The notes: generated by a model from the sequence alone, not told the origin. 64,000 nt of DNA from Larix kaempferi (GCA_027924585.1 BSBM01000442.1:8990001-9054000); one strand, 5' to 3'. Numbered from the stretch's first letter, positions 1 through 12,765 are shown. Made by a program: numbers and translations.

Positions 1-1864
1 TGATAAAGATGTCTTATTTCTGAACAAAATCCTATTCTATGAACATATTCATCAACTATGTGAATGGGAAAACTAATCCTATGCTTAAATGAAGAAACTA
101 TCAAAAATAAGATACTTGGAGAATGAAATTACTAATTCTAATCCCGAATCAATCTTAAGAAACATGAAATAAACTAAACTAGGAATGAAACTGATAAATT
201 CTAGAACCGTAAAATATTAATGAATCAGATATAAAAGAAAAACATAATCTGAAAAGAAACTAAAGCAAAGTTAAGAAAATGGAATGAAAACTAAGGATGA
301 GTATGAAACTTAATTAAAACTCTATGTAGTGCAAAACAAGGTCCTAATTACATCTAAGAATTCTAATTAAATAAAAGAAATAGTATAGTTTAAAAACCTA
401 AGAAACTGGATTCTAAACAAGCATAAAAACAATGCAGAAAATATTAAAGTTCATATGATGATCCAGATGACATTCTGAAAGACAGTTCGAATGACAGTCT
501 GGATGGATGAAAACAATATAAACTAAGGAAAGAAGCAGACTGAATGACCTTAATGCTAGCTGGTTGATGCATATGAACCTACAGTGCAAGGAAAGCAATA
601 AATAGATTGTCTAGAAGCTGAAATAACAAAAATCCATCTATACTAATCATTATCTAAGGAAACAAACTATGTCTATTTCATGATAGAACAAAACTGAGAT
701 GTAAATAAAACTAATCTACAGGTACAGGAAAAATTAGTAGAATTGTATCTAACTATGAATTAAACTTGAACTATTGAAACATTAACTAGATGGCTTTATC
801 TAATTACAAATGACAAAACTGAAAGCAAACTAAGAAGACTTAACCATGAAAGGTCACTTGAACTTTTAGGAATGTAAATTACATTAGCAGCAAGATATAA
901 ATTATAGGAAATAAAGAACTGTCATGTACAAGAAACAAGTTAAATATTGGAAATGAAAACTATTTACTTTCAGAAAAGAAATGCAGAATATATACAATAA
1001 AACCTCTGGTTTTTTAGGGGCCCTTCTCAGCAATCAAGGATTGAAGTGTAACTCAATTTATTCACCAACAATAGAACATCAACAGCTAGAATCTGGAACT
1101 TCGATTAACTGAGAAAAATTACACAACGTCTCTATAAAAGTTATTGCTATCGTCTATGTGCTATGATATGCTTATCCTTATGCTGCGTTTCTGCATAGGA
1201 AACATCTTTATATAAGTTTTACAACAAGAAATAAGTTTGACGTAGTCAACCTCTCTAAAAATAGAGGTCTTAATAGATGTAGAAAAGCTACAGGGTGGTT
1301 TACGACAGCGAACATGCCGTCTTCCTGAGTCCACGGGAATTGATCTTCCTTGACGCTAGCATCTATGCATTAGTTATCCTTGACGTGGGAAGGAGATGCG
1401 GTGATGATCTAGGCGGACGAGAGAGCGGATCCTCTAGAATTGAGGATCGTGAACCATCAGGGTCACGTCCTTAACAGAACCCACATCATCATTTTTGTCT
1501 TTAATGCCCCGAAATATCTCAACCAACGATTCCATAGGTGTGAATGGAGGGTTGGACGACAGTTCGAATGCGGCTAGGCATCTTTGGCTTGAATGTGTGG
1601 CTGAATGAAGGTCTGAATGACGAACACAATCTGTAGATCAAAAACTAAATTCCAAGCACATCTATAAATGTGAGATAATTGTCAATAAACCATAAAAATG
1701 ATGATATTTAACCAAGATTCATGTGATATGCAAATACTTCCATACCTGAGTCTAATTGATGGTATGAATGGAAAGGAGAATGACTTATCATATCAAAATA
1801 GTGAAAATAATGCCAATCAAAGTATGTTTACTGATCAAAATGGTGACAAAAAAGGACACCAACA
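1..1864 (-). repeat. 3' LTR of element A (truncated by window start)
   Basis: This matches 19510-21363 base for base at roughly 93% by eye. The matching region ends at ...CCAACA (1864), and the next bases are the complement of a purine tract, as expected for the start of a minus-strand 3' LTR (TGTTGG...). About 850 bp of the LTR lie outside the window. Confidence 0.9.
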
Positions 1865-1876
1865 TTCCCCCAAACC
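1865..1876 (-). promoter_or_regulatory. Polypurine tract of element A
   Basis: On the minus strand GGTTTGGGGGAA directly precedes the TGTT start of the 3' LTR. Its position and composition fit the plus-strand DNA priming site of an LTR element. Confidence 0.85.
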
Positions 1877-1915
1877 GGCGATATGCCAGGTCGCACTGAG
1901 CAAGTAGAGAAGAAA

Positions 1916-3534
1916 TTAGGAAGAAGGATGAGCTGCAGTAGCAGCTGCCTTCGACTTGGAAGTGGAAGTGGATTTATCCCTAAGATTCTTGAACTAGTCC
2001 TTCAAAGCATCATGCTTCAACCAGAGAGAAATGTTGGAAGCTGTTTTGGCGTCGTTTAAATCTTCAACGCTCCTCACTTGTGCGCGTAATTCTTTGTTCT
2101 CTTCACGAAGCCCAGAGATTATCTCAACGTATTTCTCATTCTATCTTATTAATTGTGCTATGTCTTGGGTTAATCGTTCCATAGTCTGATGGAGTGGATT
2201 AGATGCTTCTGGAAAAGACTCAAGGTCTTTTTGCGGGCTCGATCCCTTTAGAAATGGTTCGGGATCAGCAAATGTAGTTCGTTCCTTAAGAGCCTTATCT
2301 TCAATGTGTGCAGGTGAAGGCTCCAAGATAGGGTCTTCAAGAAAATGGCTAGATATATTGGCTAATGCAAGAAGGGGTGATTCAAGGGCAGCATCGTCCA
2401 TCTGGTCATCGAGACTGTCTGAATGCATTGGCTGAATGACAGATTGATCGATAGATTGGATGACGGTCTGGTAGATAGACTAGTCATGGTTGGCCCTTCT
2501 TGACTTTGTGGGTATTGGTGAAAATAATGGGGGCTTCGTGGTTGTGTCCTTGTGGACAGGATCAAAAGAGGATGAGTGAATAGGGTGTATTTCTCCTGAG
2601 GCACCCTCACTAAATTGTACATACTTGGCATCCCTTCTTTCTTGGGTAGAGGTTTGAAAGGGCTCATCTGCACGGTTTTGAAATCGGTGATGCTTGCGAG
2701 AGGCAGAGGATTTAACAAGAAGATTCTTGACCAGATGGGGGTTTAGTGTTTCAAACACAAAGATATACCACGGTTTCCCATTTTCTTTCAACTGGTGGGT
2801 GATCAAGATCTTTATGAGATAGTGATGGTATAAACTACCAGCAGGGTTAACCATATTTTTCCTAACCTGGCTAGACATTTTTTTTAGGCTCTTTAGAAAA
2901 TAAAATGGGAAATTTAGGGCCTTATTATTAATGAAATGTGCCAATAATCGAAAGTGGCAGGCTTTGAAAATGGTGTACTTACCTTCACAAGTGATCAGCC
3001 GGATGATGGCACTCAAGGGCTCAAGATATTCAGGCTTAACCCACTCTCGGTGGAACCCTTTTGTGCCTGTAACGTGTTGCTATTCGGCTTTGAGAGAAAA
3101 TTCGTGATCCGTCTGTGTAAGGAAAAGGTGTTTGTGCCAATGAGCACCTTCCCTGGGAAGTTCCGTGGCCAACACAATGGAATCCTCTGTTACTGAAAAG
3201 GTAAGATGGCCAACCTTAGTTGTTTTTTCCATCAAACCCTTTGGAAAATAGAAGTGAAATCTTGTCATCGTGGCCATCAAGAAGATGAAGGAACGGACCC
3301 CAGCCCGCTAGAAGAAACACTTAACGACATGCCTTGAATTCAGGAATGCGGAGCAAGTCCTGGTAGCTTCCAGGATCGTAACAGATTGGAATTGTTGAAT
3401 AGAGGACGAGGGATGAAAATGGATACAGGGGATGCAAGAAATTGCAAGAGACGCGTCGTGATGGTATCCGGAAAGATAAGGGCAAGTAGAATGAAGCAAA
3501 ATTCACGCAGATGTTGGTTTAAATCGTGATCCAT
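1916..3534 (-). pseudogene. Element A ORF2: accessory protein (globular domain plus coiled-coil tail), broken
   Basis: This lies downstream of pol and ends about 40 bp before the PPT, where Athila-type elements carry their envelope-like ORF. It is spread over several frames (roughly 3534-3080, 3016-2480, 2428-2141, 2140-1916) with stops and shifts. It shares an ordered series of motifs with the ORF of element B (33088-34929): IPE near the start, then a beta-like stretch with a (T/E)(G/L)...EG.HW pattern, EWV.P, TCEGKY, HFR, FPFYFLKSLKKM, HH.LIK and GK.W..FVF. The tail contains a short heptad stretch (GLREENKELRAQV) and a Ser/Lys/Ala-rich end. I see no signal peptide or convincing membrane span, so an envelope role is not supported. 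It may belong to the family annotated as putative plant transposon protein, but this is from memory and untested. Biochemical function is unknown. Confidence 0.6.
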
Positions 3535-4340
3535 TCCAACAGTTAAATGATTGTGAATAGGGATTTAGCACTCTCGAACGATCATGTCATTATGAAAAAA
3601 TATTTGAGTGATGTGCCATCATGAAAATGTGTGCATTGGTGAATTCGTATGGTGATGATATATTCAACCATGTCCAAAGTAAACTTTGGACAGGTTGAAT
3701 GTAATGTTCATCATGAGATATTTAAACATAAGTAGCATAAAAGAACATGATGACCTTCAATTAATAAAATGACAGATCGCATGCATATACCTTAATGAAA
3801 AATTAAAACCATATGATAGCCATAAGATGATTCTAGAAATCATAATAATGCATGATTAAACGATTCATTTGATGAAGTCGAAATGAGAAAAGGAATGAGG
3901 TCGAATGCAGAGATGATATTTGATTGATCCCTGGTATGGTTATTCAATTACATTTTACTAGCAGAATTCAAAAACTATATCCCTAACAAACTTAATCATG
4001 TTGTTATAAGCTATGATTTCATTCAGTACTTCATTTGGCACTTCATTCAAATCGTCATTCATTTGCTTCATTCAGATAGTCATTCGACCCTTCATTCGGT
4101 ATTCCATATGGACCTTTTGTAGAAAAATGTGCTTTGCTGGATCTGACTATTGTAGATTATGTAGAGAATTTTTCTGGGGCTATAAGCACACAAAAGGATG
4201 ATGTAGCCTGCTTTTATGAAGCTTTAGTCGCGCTCCTCTTGATTTATCATGGATCAGAACAATCTTCTGCTACTTGCATTATCCTGAAAACACCTATCAT
4301 TTTGTTAGAGATAAATGAACTTTTTATAAATAGCTAATTT
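3535..4340. other. Untranslated segment of element A between R' and ORF2
   Basis: No coding sequence recognised. It is AT-rich, with short repeats of the type CATTCA/GAATGA, especially at 4015-4110. The same GAATGA-type words recur in the LTR of this element and inside ORF2. No splice acceptor stands out before ORF2. Confidence 0.4.
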
Positions 4341-5163
4341 ATATTCGGCCTTCGCTGGCACTCTAAGAGTTGATGAGTTTGATCAATAGATCAATTTTTC
4401 AATAAAGGAAAAACAAAAGTGTAAAACTAAGTCTTTTTTAACTTAACCTATTCAAGAAAAGAATCTACTCTAGGTTAGATCTATCCTAAGGAAAAACGTG
4501 TTGTTGTGTAGATCAATATTGATGTGAAGTGAATAAGTATGTTTTTCAACTTCAACAAAAATGTTAAAATATGCATTCATTTATTCGCTTAGATCATAAT
4601 CAATTAATGAAAATTAAATGACAATAATTTAAGTAATTAAACATGTTCAAGATTAACCTGTAATCACTTTGTTAATTGAAAAATTAACATTGATTAAAGT
4701 TACTGTGGATCATTTGCAGAAATCGATAAAGAAAAATATCTTAATTAAAGAAACTTAAGAAGATATTTTCATACATAGATAATTCATAAAGAGAAATCAG
4801 TACTACAGATCTGTGCATTAATTCATATACGCAAAAGAATCACACAATGTAGATGATAAATTGAAGTAATAAATCATATACTGTCAAAGAAATTTGAACA
4901 ATAAAAAAGAGATGATTCAAAGGGATTACTTTACTGTATTAATGAAGTCCGTAAACAAAATTACAAAGCTCTGCTAAGACAGAGTATCTCCAACCGTCTC
5001 CTGTTGATTTCTAACCCAAAAATTAACAACCCATAATATCGAGAGGCATTCTTCCTTAAATAAGAATTTCAACAGAGTACATATGGAAATTCCCAAAAGA
5101 TAGGGATTACAAAATTCGGATCAAGCTATTGATCCATAAAATCCTACCACTATAATCTGAACA
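4341..5163 (-). repeat. R' block: internal repeat of element A, second copy
   Basis: This is homologous to 12904-13737 over its whole length, at roughly 65-70% by eye. Matching islands include the CCTTCGCTGGCACTCTAAGAG stretch at the left edge and the ATCGATTTCTGCAA word on the minus strand. On the minus strand it looks like the U3-R-U5 half of an LTR: it starts near TGTTCAG, has a TTATTTAAGGAAGAAT box, and runs about 820 bp. No PBS or PPT sits exactly at its edges. It is much more diverged from its partner than the flanking 2.7-kb LTRs are from each other. Confidence 0.75.
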
Positions 5164-5166
5164 ATT

Positions 5167-5859
5167 TTAGCTCAAATGATTCCCTCCAAGCCTAAGATAA
5201 AGTTTGAAATAAGGGTCATTTTCTAATTTCGGGAGAGATCCCATAACAAAATTGTGGAATTTGAACAATGACCTGCTGGCTATTGATAACATGAAACAGA
5301 TGGCCCAACAAATCCTTTGAATGAATTTCCTTAGAATCTTCCTGTTGATCCATAACGTTTTTGAAAACAGAAAAATTAGACAACGGGTCTTGCTTCGCAT
5401 GAGCTAGTGGAGTAGCAGGTTCTTTATTGATTATAAAATCACGAATAATGGAGTCATCTTGATCACTTGGCTATTCATTGATCTCATATTGGTCCTTCTG
5501 AGGGGGTGGTATGATAACATGCAGAGTTTCAGAATCTTCCTCTTCGCTATCACTGCTGGTATGAGGAACACCTGCGTCAAAGGATGGTGACATAGGTTCT
5601 TGGAATAACAAGGGATGAAGTTCTTCCTCCGTATAACATCCATCAAAGGATTCATAACTTGTCTGCATATTGCTCACACCAATTTGTCAGAAGGAAACCT
5701 TTCAAAATATAACACAAAAAATTTTCTGACGAATATGGACGACGAACTAAGTGATTCATACTTGTTTCCATATTTAAGAAAAGCTAAAAAGGAAATCATA
5801 ATGATCGAATATGATGAACTAATATTATTAAAATCATACGAATTGGGAACTGCAATCAT
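5167..5859 (-). pseudogene. Short acidic ORF between L' and R' in element A, broken
   Basis: Reading starts at an ATG (5859-5857) directly behind a possible splice acceptor (ACAGTTCAG) and passes through at least one frameshift near 5675. Visible parts are a hydrophobic/Ser-rich N-terminal piece, an acidic linker (SDSEEEDSET), and a C-terminal piece up to the R' block. It occupies the same place relative to L' and R' that ORF1 occupies relative to L and R, but is about five times shorter. I do not recognise the protein and see no clear similarity to ORF1. It could be a deleted and diverged copy of ORF1 or an unrelated reading frame. Confidence 0.35.
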
Positions 5860-5864
5860 CTGAA

Positions 5865-6575
5865 CTGTAATGAAACGACATCGTAGCATGTGTTAATCCA
5901 AATTGGATCATAATAAAGTACAGTTTTAACGAAATGACGCATGATTTGAAGTCACATCTAAAAACTATCATTACAGGCCAATCCAATCAAGCAGTCATAT
6001 GTTCAGAGGTAATCATGAGGTGAGAATTACTGTCGGAAACCTGATCGCCAAAACAACGAAGAACAAGAAGATCAAATGTATAAACAACGATGGAATCGGA
6101 TGTGATGGATCCAAGGAATGGACGGCTGAGATTGACTGATGCGGGATGTGGATTCAGGTCAAACGGTACTTATTCACAAGTTTATTCATGATTCTCGAAA
6201 GCGGCAACCCGAAACTTGCTGGTTGCAGGTTTTGCAAACGGAAACAAGCGTTAAAAACTCAAAATATTTTCCCGCATCCCGCAACCCAAAATTTTGGGTT
6301 ACGGGCTTCGGGAACACACAACGCAACTAAACGGTAAAACAAATTCCCCAAATCCGAAATCCGTGATTGCGGGTTTCAGGACGAAAAATTCCCAAAAATT
6401 ATTAGCAAGGATTTCCACAACCCGCACCTATCGGGTTTCAGGTTGGAAGGAGTAAATGACAAAATGGTCAAAAATTAAGGCTTCTAGCAAACCAAAAACA
6501 ATCAATGCAACCAAAGGTACAGGAACGAGATCATAGAAAGAAAGTCCAAAACCTCATATTAACGAGAACACTTAC
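5865..6575 (-). other. Candidate intron in the second leader block (L') of element A
   Basis: On the minus strand GGGTAAGT gives a consensus 5' splice site (intron starts at 6575). The first candidate acceptor is TTTCATTACAG ending at 5865, six bases before the ATG of the short ORF, with a second AG at 5860. The donor lies at the same place in the first leader block (18321), 72-75 bases inside the conserved palindrome in both copies. Prediction only; the acceptor is weaker than that of the first copy. Confidence 0.4.
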
Positions 6576-6653
6576 CCAAATACCTTTGTGTTTATTTTAA
6601 AATTTGGGGCTCCCGTGCTCAGCTAAGGCATGGGATTTGTTGTGGCCACAACA
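6130..6653 (-). repeat. L' block: second copy of the element A leader
   Basis: This corresponds to 17700-18396. The best conserved part is the end near 6600-6653: GGGGCTCCC, a hairpin with CCCGTGC and GCATGGG arms, then the 16-bp perfect palindrome TGTTGTGGCCACAACA (6638-6653). The donor site CTTACCC (complement) is also kept. The rest aligns only in islands, mainly GC-rich hairpins made of CCCGNAAC/GTTNCGGG words, including a 28-nt palindrome at 6278-6305 with one mismatch. This copy lies downstream of the integrase. Confidence 0.65.
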
Positions 6654-6859
6654 AAGAGTGAATTTCCTGTATAGATGCAATCAACTATTAGAAATGACTC
6701 TCATTTATTTAAAAAATAAAAATAAAATCTACTTACATATATACAAATGAAGATAACCCGAAATAATTCAAGAACCATGAGAAGGAGGAATGACTTCCTC
6801 TTCTACCAGTTCCATCTCCTTCTATTGTAAGGCATTCTGCACAAAATCTTGTTTAGATA

Positions 6860-7909
6860 TTAGTTGATAATAAAGTCTAAGTCTATGTCCATTTACAACA
6901 AAGGAAATTTGTGAATAATCAATTGTATTAATCTTAACATATCCATTATCAAAAGCTGTAACAATTTCATATGGACCCATCCAACGAGTAGTTAATTTAC
7001 CTTTAAAGTTTTTGTACCTTGAATAAAAAGGTAATGCCCAGTCTCCAGTTTTGAATTATTTTTGTTTAATGTATTTATCATGCCACTTTTTGCATTGGTT
7101 TTGTATTAGCATTGTGCGTTGAATAGAATCTTGTCTAATTCACTTATCTGCAGGATTCGTTGTCTCTGTGCTTCTTCTAGGTCTATTCCTAATTGTGCAT
7201 CCATACGAAAGGTTTTGACTTGAAATTCAATGGGTAGAATAACTTGTTTACCATAAAGAAGTTCATAAGGTGTATGGCCAAATGTATTCCTCCAAGTTAT
7301 TCTATAAACCCACAAGGCTTCTGGAAGCCTATCTTCCCAGTCTTTGTGGTGTGACTGGATGGTCTTATTCAAGATGGCTTCTAATACTTTATTGGTAGAC
7401 TCTACCTCACCATTGGCTTGCAGGTGATATGGTGAATATTTACAATGGCTAATACCATATTTGTCAGTAAGCTCTTTCATCAACTTGGAGGTGAACTGAG
7501 ATCCTTGATCGGTTACAATCTCCCTAGGTACACCGAATCGGGTAAATATTTCTTCATATATAAACTCTACCACAGATTTCTCGATGGCTTGGAATAAGGA
7601 TTTATCTTCTACCCACTTGGTGACGTAGTCTGTGCAGACTAGGATGTACTTATTTTTGCGAGACATAGTGGAAATTGGCCCCAACGAAATCTAGAGCCCA
7701 TTTTTCAAAAGGCTTAATCATAACCTAGGGTTGTAAGGGCATCTCATCGGATGGCGTAGGTCTACCCATTCTTTGGAAACTATCACATCCCTTGACATAT
7801 TTGGAAACATCCTTAAAAATGCTTGGCCAATAATATACAGAGTGAAACAATTTGTATGTTGTTCTCTTGTCAGAAAAATGCCCGCCTCAAGGTCCACCAT
7901 GACATGCAT
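6860..7909 (-). pseudogene. Element A integrase, broken
   Basis: Integrase inserts the element cDNA into host DNA. The region 7909-7718 is a decayed zinc-binding part followed by a frameshift near 7690. The core runs 7684-7106 and keeps the first Asp (VCTDYVTKWVE), the second Asp (IVTDQGSQF) and the Glu (NGEVESTNK). A C-terminal piece with the typical KGKLTTRW.GPYEI pattern can be read to about 6860 after an in-frame stop. No chromodomain follows. It lies in a different frame from RT and RNase H, so at least one frameshift separates them. The sequence style (TDYVTKWVE, HTPYELLYGKQ) fits the Athila/Tat side of Ty3/gypsy. Confidence 0.85.
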
Positions 7910-8072
7910 GAAGGATCTCTGCCATCACATCCTCCCGTACACATCATCTAATAATAAGATCAGGACCAATACAAAAAATATCATTGTCCAGCCAAGAATA
8001 ATAAGAACTTTGAACTATGATGCTACATTTCTCGGGTGGAGAGAGATGGTTTGGTAGTTTCCCAATTTCTAA

Positions 8073-9488
8073 TTAATTGGCTATGTCTACAAACCAAGAA
8101 GTTCGAACAAACACAATGAACAAATGTTCATCTAGAAATCTATCATCGACAGGACAGGCATTATCGTCAATTTGAATTCGAGAGAGAAAATCTGCTACCA
8201 CATTCTCTCGACCGGGACGATCAACAACAATAATGTTAATTTCTTGTAACAAAAGGAGCCACTGAGTCACTTTGCCATTGGTGATTGGTTTATTAATTAA
8301 AAATATAATGGTGGAGTGGTTGGTGTGTACGAAAACTTCATATCCTGTGATATAATGACGAAACTTGTTGATGGCGTAGACTACTACCAGAAACTCTTTT
8401 TCAATAACAGTGTATTTCGATTTTGTAGGAGTCAAATTTTTACTATAAAAGTAGATGGCATGTGATGTTTGTCCTTCTTTTTGACTTAAGACTGCTCCTA
8501 TAGCTATGTCGGAAGCATCAGTCGATATATGGAAGGGAAGGGACCAATTGGGGCCCCTGAGTATTGGTGCTACTAATAGCTTTTCCTTCAAAGTTTCAAA
8601 GGCATGTTGACAAGGTTCAGTCCATTGGAATTTTGTATCTTTCATGAGTAGCTTGAACATAGGTGCATCTATCTTAGTGAAGTTTTCAATAAAACGTCTA
8701 TAATAGCATGCATGGCCAAGAAATCTTATTAATTCCTTCGGGGTTTTTGGAGGAGGAAGATTAACAATTATTTCTATCGTGGAAGGATCCACTTTGATAC
8801 CTTGAAGAGAGACATGATGTCCCAGAACTATGCCCTTGGTTAGTAACATCTTACATTTTTCATGACTAAGAGCTAAGTTCGTTTCTTGGCACCGAATAAG
8901 AACTGTTTCAAGGTTATCAAGGGATTCTTGGAAGGTATTACCATAAATTGTAAAATCATCCATATAAACTTTTACACAATCATGTATAAGGTGAGCAAAG
9001 ATTCCTAAGACTACACAATGGAAGGTAGTAGGTGCATTACATAGGCCAAATGGCAGTACTCTATAGGCATATTTCCCCAAGGAACAGGTAAAGATTGTCT
9101 TGTCTTTATCCTCAGGTGCTATTAATATTTGGTTGTACCCGCTATACCCATCAAGGAAAGAAAAGTATTGTTTCCCTGACAAGGTATCTAACACCTAGTC
9201 AATGAAAGGTAAAGGCAAGTAGTCCTTAAGAGTGGCCTTGTTCAATTCTCGAAAGTCAACACAGATATGCCATTTCCCTGTAACTTTCTTTGGAACTACT
9301 ACCAGAGGAGACACCCATTTACTGTTAGAAATTGGGTAGATTAAACCAACATTAAGGATTTTTTGTAATTCATCTTTGACTATATCCTTTAGGGATAGAT
9401 TCATTCTTATCTGGGGATTCCTGACAGGAGGTATGTTTGAATTTGGGTAAATGTGGTGAATACAGGTATCTGGGTGTATACCCTTCAT
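8073..9488 (-). pseudogene. Element A reverse transcriptase and RNase H, broken
   Basis: The RT copies element RNA into DNA, and the RNase H removes the RNA. The stretch 9488-9195 holds the finger/palm start (KVTGKWHICVDFRELNKAT), ending in a stop at 9195-9197. The stretch 9194-8073 continues in the same frame with LSGKQYFSFLDGYSGYNQI, LPFGLCNAPTTF and the catalytic VYMDDF box, then the thumb and the RNase H (STDASDIAIGAVLSQ, TVIEKEFLVVVYA, ending GRENVVADFLSRI). The box is MDD rather than the usual VDD, which is common in this clade. Apart from the single stop at 9195 this is one of the better-preserved parts of the element. Confidence 0.9.
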
Positions 9489-9671
9489 ATCGATGTATTC
9501 CCATGCAAATTCTCCAGTTTGACTCTTGAGAACTTTTAGTAATTGTTTTTACTAACTCTCATCTAAACCTACATTTATATCTAGAAATTTTTTGGAACTA
9601 ACCTCACAGGGTATGGTATAGGATCCTAGATGTTCTTCGATTGAGAAGACACAAGGTGTACTTGTAAATGT

Positions 9672-10415
9672 TCATAGGCTCATGTTTTCTTGGAATTCAT
9701 CTCCAAAGATCTGGTCAAGTTGGGAAAAAGACTGAGGAAAGTCTATACATGTTGTGGAAGAGATAAATTGGTTCAACACATTCTCGGTATTATGTTCTTG
9801 AAGTGCCCTGGAGAAATCACTAACAAGGGAAAGTTCTTCCAAGTTCTCATCCCCAAAAGGACAATCTAACCAGAACAGGTTTTCAGTTACTGGTTGTGCT
9901 AGTGGGTATAAAGATATTTTTCTTATAGATAACCCATCAGAGATAATCATCTGTCCATCCCTCCCTCCTATAAATGCATTAGCAGTGGCCAACCAAGGTC
10001 TTCCCAGAATAATTGGGTGTCCTTTAGAAGAGTCTTTTGATTCTATGACCATAAAGTCCATAGGATATTACCATGAAGCTACTGATACAATGATGTCATC
10101 TTAGATCCCAGTAGGCTATACCATAGTGCGATTTGCTAATTCTAGCATTGTTGGGGTAGGGTGGAGGAACTGTCTTAAATGGAGAGTTTCTAAAATGGTG
10201 GTAGTCATTAGGTTAATAGCAGCTCCTAGATCAATAGGTGCGTTTCCAATGGAAGTGTCATTAATGATAACAGTCACCACATGATTTCCTGGATTTGTAT
10301 ACTTTGGAATTCTAGGTTGGTTTTCTATGGAATCTGACATTTCACCTATAACATGAATCGTCGAAGGGTCTTTTTGTTTTTTACCTAGCCTTTTAATACA
10401 AAGTTCCTTTATCAC
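9672..10415 (-). pseudogene. Element A aspartic protease, broken
   Basis: The protease processes the Gag-Pol polyprotein. The active-site region is APIDLGAAINLMT (10415-10116), where the clade usually has D-[LS]-G-A-S. The C-terminal half is MDFMVIES....HPIILGRPWLATANAFIGG at the start of 10061-9672, matching the late protease motif of Athila/Tat elements. Stops separate the two halves (near 10113 and 10064), but the frame is the same as that of RT. Confidence 0.8.
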
Positions 10416-10445
10416 TTTACTATAGATTGGTATATATTTAATGGA

Positions 10446-12765
10446 TTATAACAAAGGGATCTTGATACAAATATTTTTCAATTCGTTAATGATATCATAG
10501 TCTGGATAAGTTATAGGTTTTTCTATTACTAGACGCTCCAGATATGGGGGTGACTTTTCTCCAGTAATTACTTCTTTATGACGATGGTTTTGTGTCGAAT
10601 ATTTATGAATAACCACATCTTCAAGAATGACATCATTCAAAACTTCACTAGGTATGTCTTCTTCTTCATTCTCTTCCCGGATAACAACTAATGACTTGGG
10701 ATGATCTTGCAAAACTCTTCCAGACTGCAGTTGAATCTCATGTACTAGTGTGGTTGAAATGTCATATGATGGAAGAGGTAGCAACCCAATGAAATTAAGA
10801 GCTTGAGTTGGCTTGTTGTTAGGATTTGGTATCGGTTGTGTAGGTAATATTGTGGGTCTTGGAGGATTCATATTTTGGAAATGGTGAGGTTGATTTGTGA
10901 TAGGGGTAGTGAAGGAGGTACAAATCCAGGCAAGAGTTGTTGGATATTAGGTGGGTAAGGATAGTTAGGTGTAGGAGGAGGTGGTTGAGCATAAGCTTGT
11001 CCTCTCCATCCATGTGGCCATTGCTACTGTTGAGAATTCTGAGGAGGATACTGAGGTGGACAATTTTGCCAACCTGAAGTGTTCCATTGTTGAGGAGGTT
11101 GATAAGGATAGTAATAGGGTGGAAATTGTGATGATGGATCCTGATAGGATGGTTGATCTCTAGGTTGCCAAGGTCTCCTAGATGTTTCACCAAAGTTTCC
11201 ACTTTTATATACAACTTGCAACCCAGGAAACGATGGACAATTATCAGTTGGATGTTCTTCTGTACAAAGGTGACAAACTGAAACATTATTTAATGGACAT
11301 TCTAGTTGGGGATGTTTAGTTCTACACCTAGGACATAAAACACTCATTCTTGCACGCTCTTCATCTTGTCTCCTTTTAGCTTGTAATGCATCTAGTTGAT
11401 AACCCATAGCTCCTAAGATATCTATTTTGAAATTTTCTAATAGGTTTCCCACCTCTACCCTTGTAACTCCACCAAGACCGGATGTGTTTCCTTTTAGGTT
11501 TCTAGCATAAGATTCTCGAAATGTCTTCCACTTTTACCTCTGCTCCTAGAGTAATTCCTACATAGCTCACAAATATGTGCAAAAGTCTTGTGAGAGATGT
11601 CTCCTACTGCCATGATATTAAGGTTTTCTAAGAATTATTATGAGGTTCCCTTAAGGGAGATTTTTCTTACTGCATCTTCCTGAAGATTACTATATTTGGA
11701 TTTATGTAACACATAGTTAAATCTTTCGAGATAGGCTTCTAGGCTCTCATCTTCAAGTTGTTGTATTTTGAAAATATCATTGCGAGAGTCCTTAGGTTTA
11801 CAATAATCATGACATTTCCGTATAAATGCATTCTTCATGTCTTCCCAAGTTCTAATACTATATTCTCCTAATCCCATAAACCATCGAAGAGTAGAATCTT
11901 TTAATGTGGCTGGAAAAAGTTTTAGCTTTTGCCATCTTGTAGGTAGTTATAGCTCCTACACAAAATGTCAAATTTGAATAAAAACGTATCCGCATCCTCG
12001 CTACTCTTTCCATAAAAGGTCGGTAGTGAGGAGGGAGGGATGTTTTTCATGGTTACATCTAATGCAGTGTCTAATATAGGGAACCCAAAAGTACCTTCAA
12101 TTCTAACCTCTCCCTCTTCTTCCTCTTATCGGACATGATCTTCATTTTCATCCTCCATAAAAACTTGATTTCCAAAGAGAGAATACCTATTTTTTTCCTT
12201 TCTTGGTGAATATGGGATGTCCCAATGCTCTGTTTCAAGGAAAATATTCTTCTTTTTAGGAGAAGAATTATCAGCTATGTGGGATTCCAATTTTGAAGGT
12301 CCTACAGTTGTTGTCTCAATCTGTGAAATAACTATGTTCACAGAATTTTCAAAAAGAGCGCCTACTTGTGTAGGATCAACATATTCTACTAGGTTTGGAC
12401 CACCTACTATTGAAAAGGTAGTGTCTTTGGGTTTTTGAACTAATGGAGGGTTGGGAGGTTCTGAAGTTTTATCCTTCTGAGTTTCCTCTTGTCTAAGTTC
12501 AGTCTCAATATGAGCTTGAGGTTCTTTTAGTGGAATTTCTTTATGAAAAGACTGTTTTGATGTCTCTATGGTTTCCGCTAATTTATTTCCAGAAAGGATT
12601 TCCTTTGCTTTCCAAGTAGGACTATCCCCTTTAGGTGTCTTATGATACTTTTCTACTGAGTTAGTAGTTGGGGTGGCACGCCCCCCATATAGGTTTGTAG
12701 GAATTTTAGTAGGAAGGCTAGTTTTAATATATCTACCTTTTAAGTCTTGTTGATTCCTCGGTTGT
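10446..12765 (-). pseudogene. Element A gag (capsid and nucleocapsid), broken
   Basis: Gag builds the virus-like particle. A degenerate N-terminal part (about 12765-12126) leads into the capsid region (LPTFYGKSSEDADTFLFKFD, then MGLGEYSIRTWEDMKNAF at 11877-11638). The nucleocapsid part (11452-11024) has two zinc knuckles of the form CX2CX3HX4C: CPRCRTKHPQLEC and CHLCTEEHPTDNC. A Pro/Gln/Tyr-rich stretch follows, then a linker (10871-10446) in the protease frame. At least three frame changes are needed. The 140 bp between this gag and the R block resemble a leader and carry a weak PBS-like word (complement of CCGTGGGGGATC). Confidence 0.8.

Noticed and set aside
1698-1907. Small plus-strand ORF at the LTR edge, also seen at 21197-21502
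   Set aside because: It is open in both LTR copies only because they are copies; the frame runs across the LTR boundary into unrelated sequence.
1916-3534. Envelope protein in ORF2 of element A
   Set aside because: Position fits, but no signal peptide, membrane anchor or cysteine pattern is visible.
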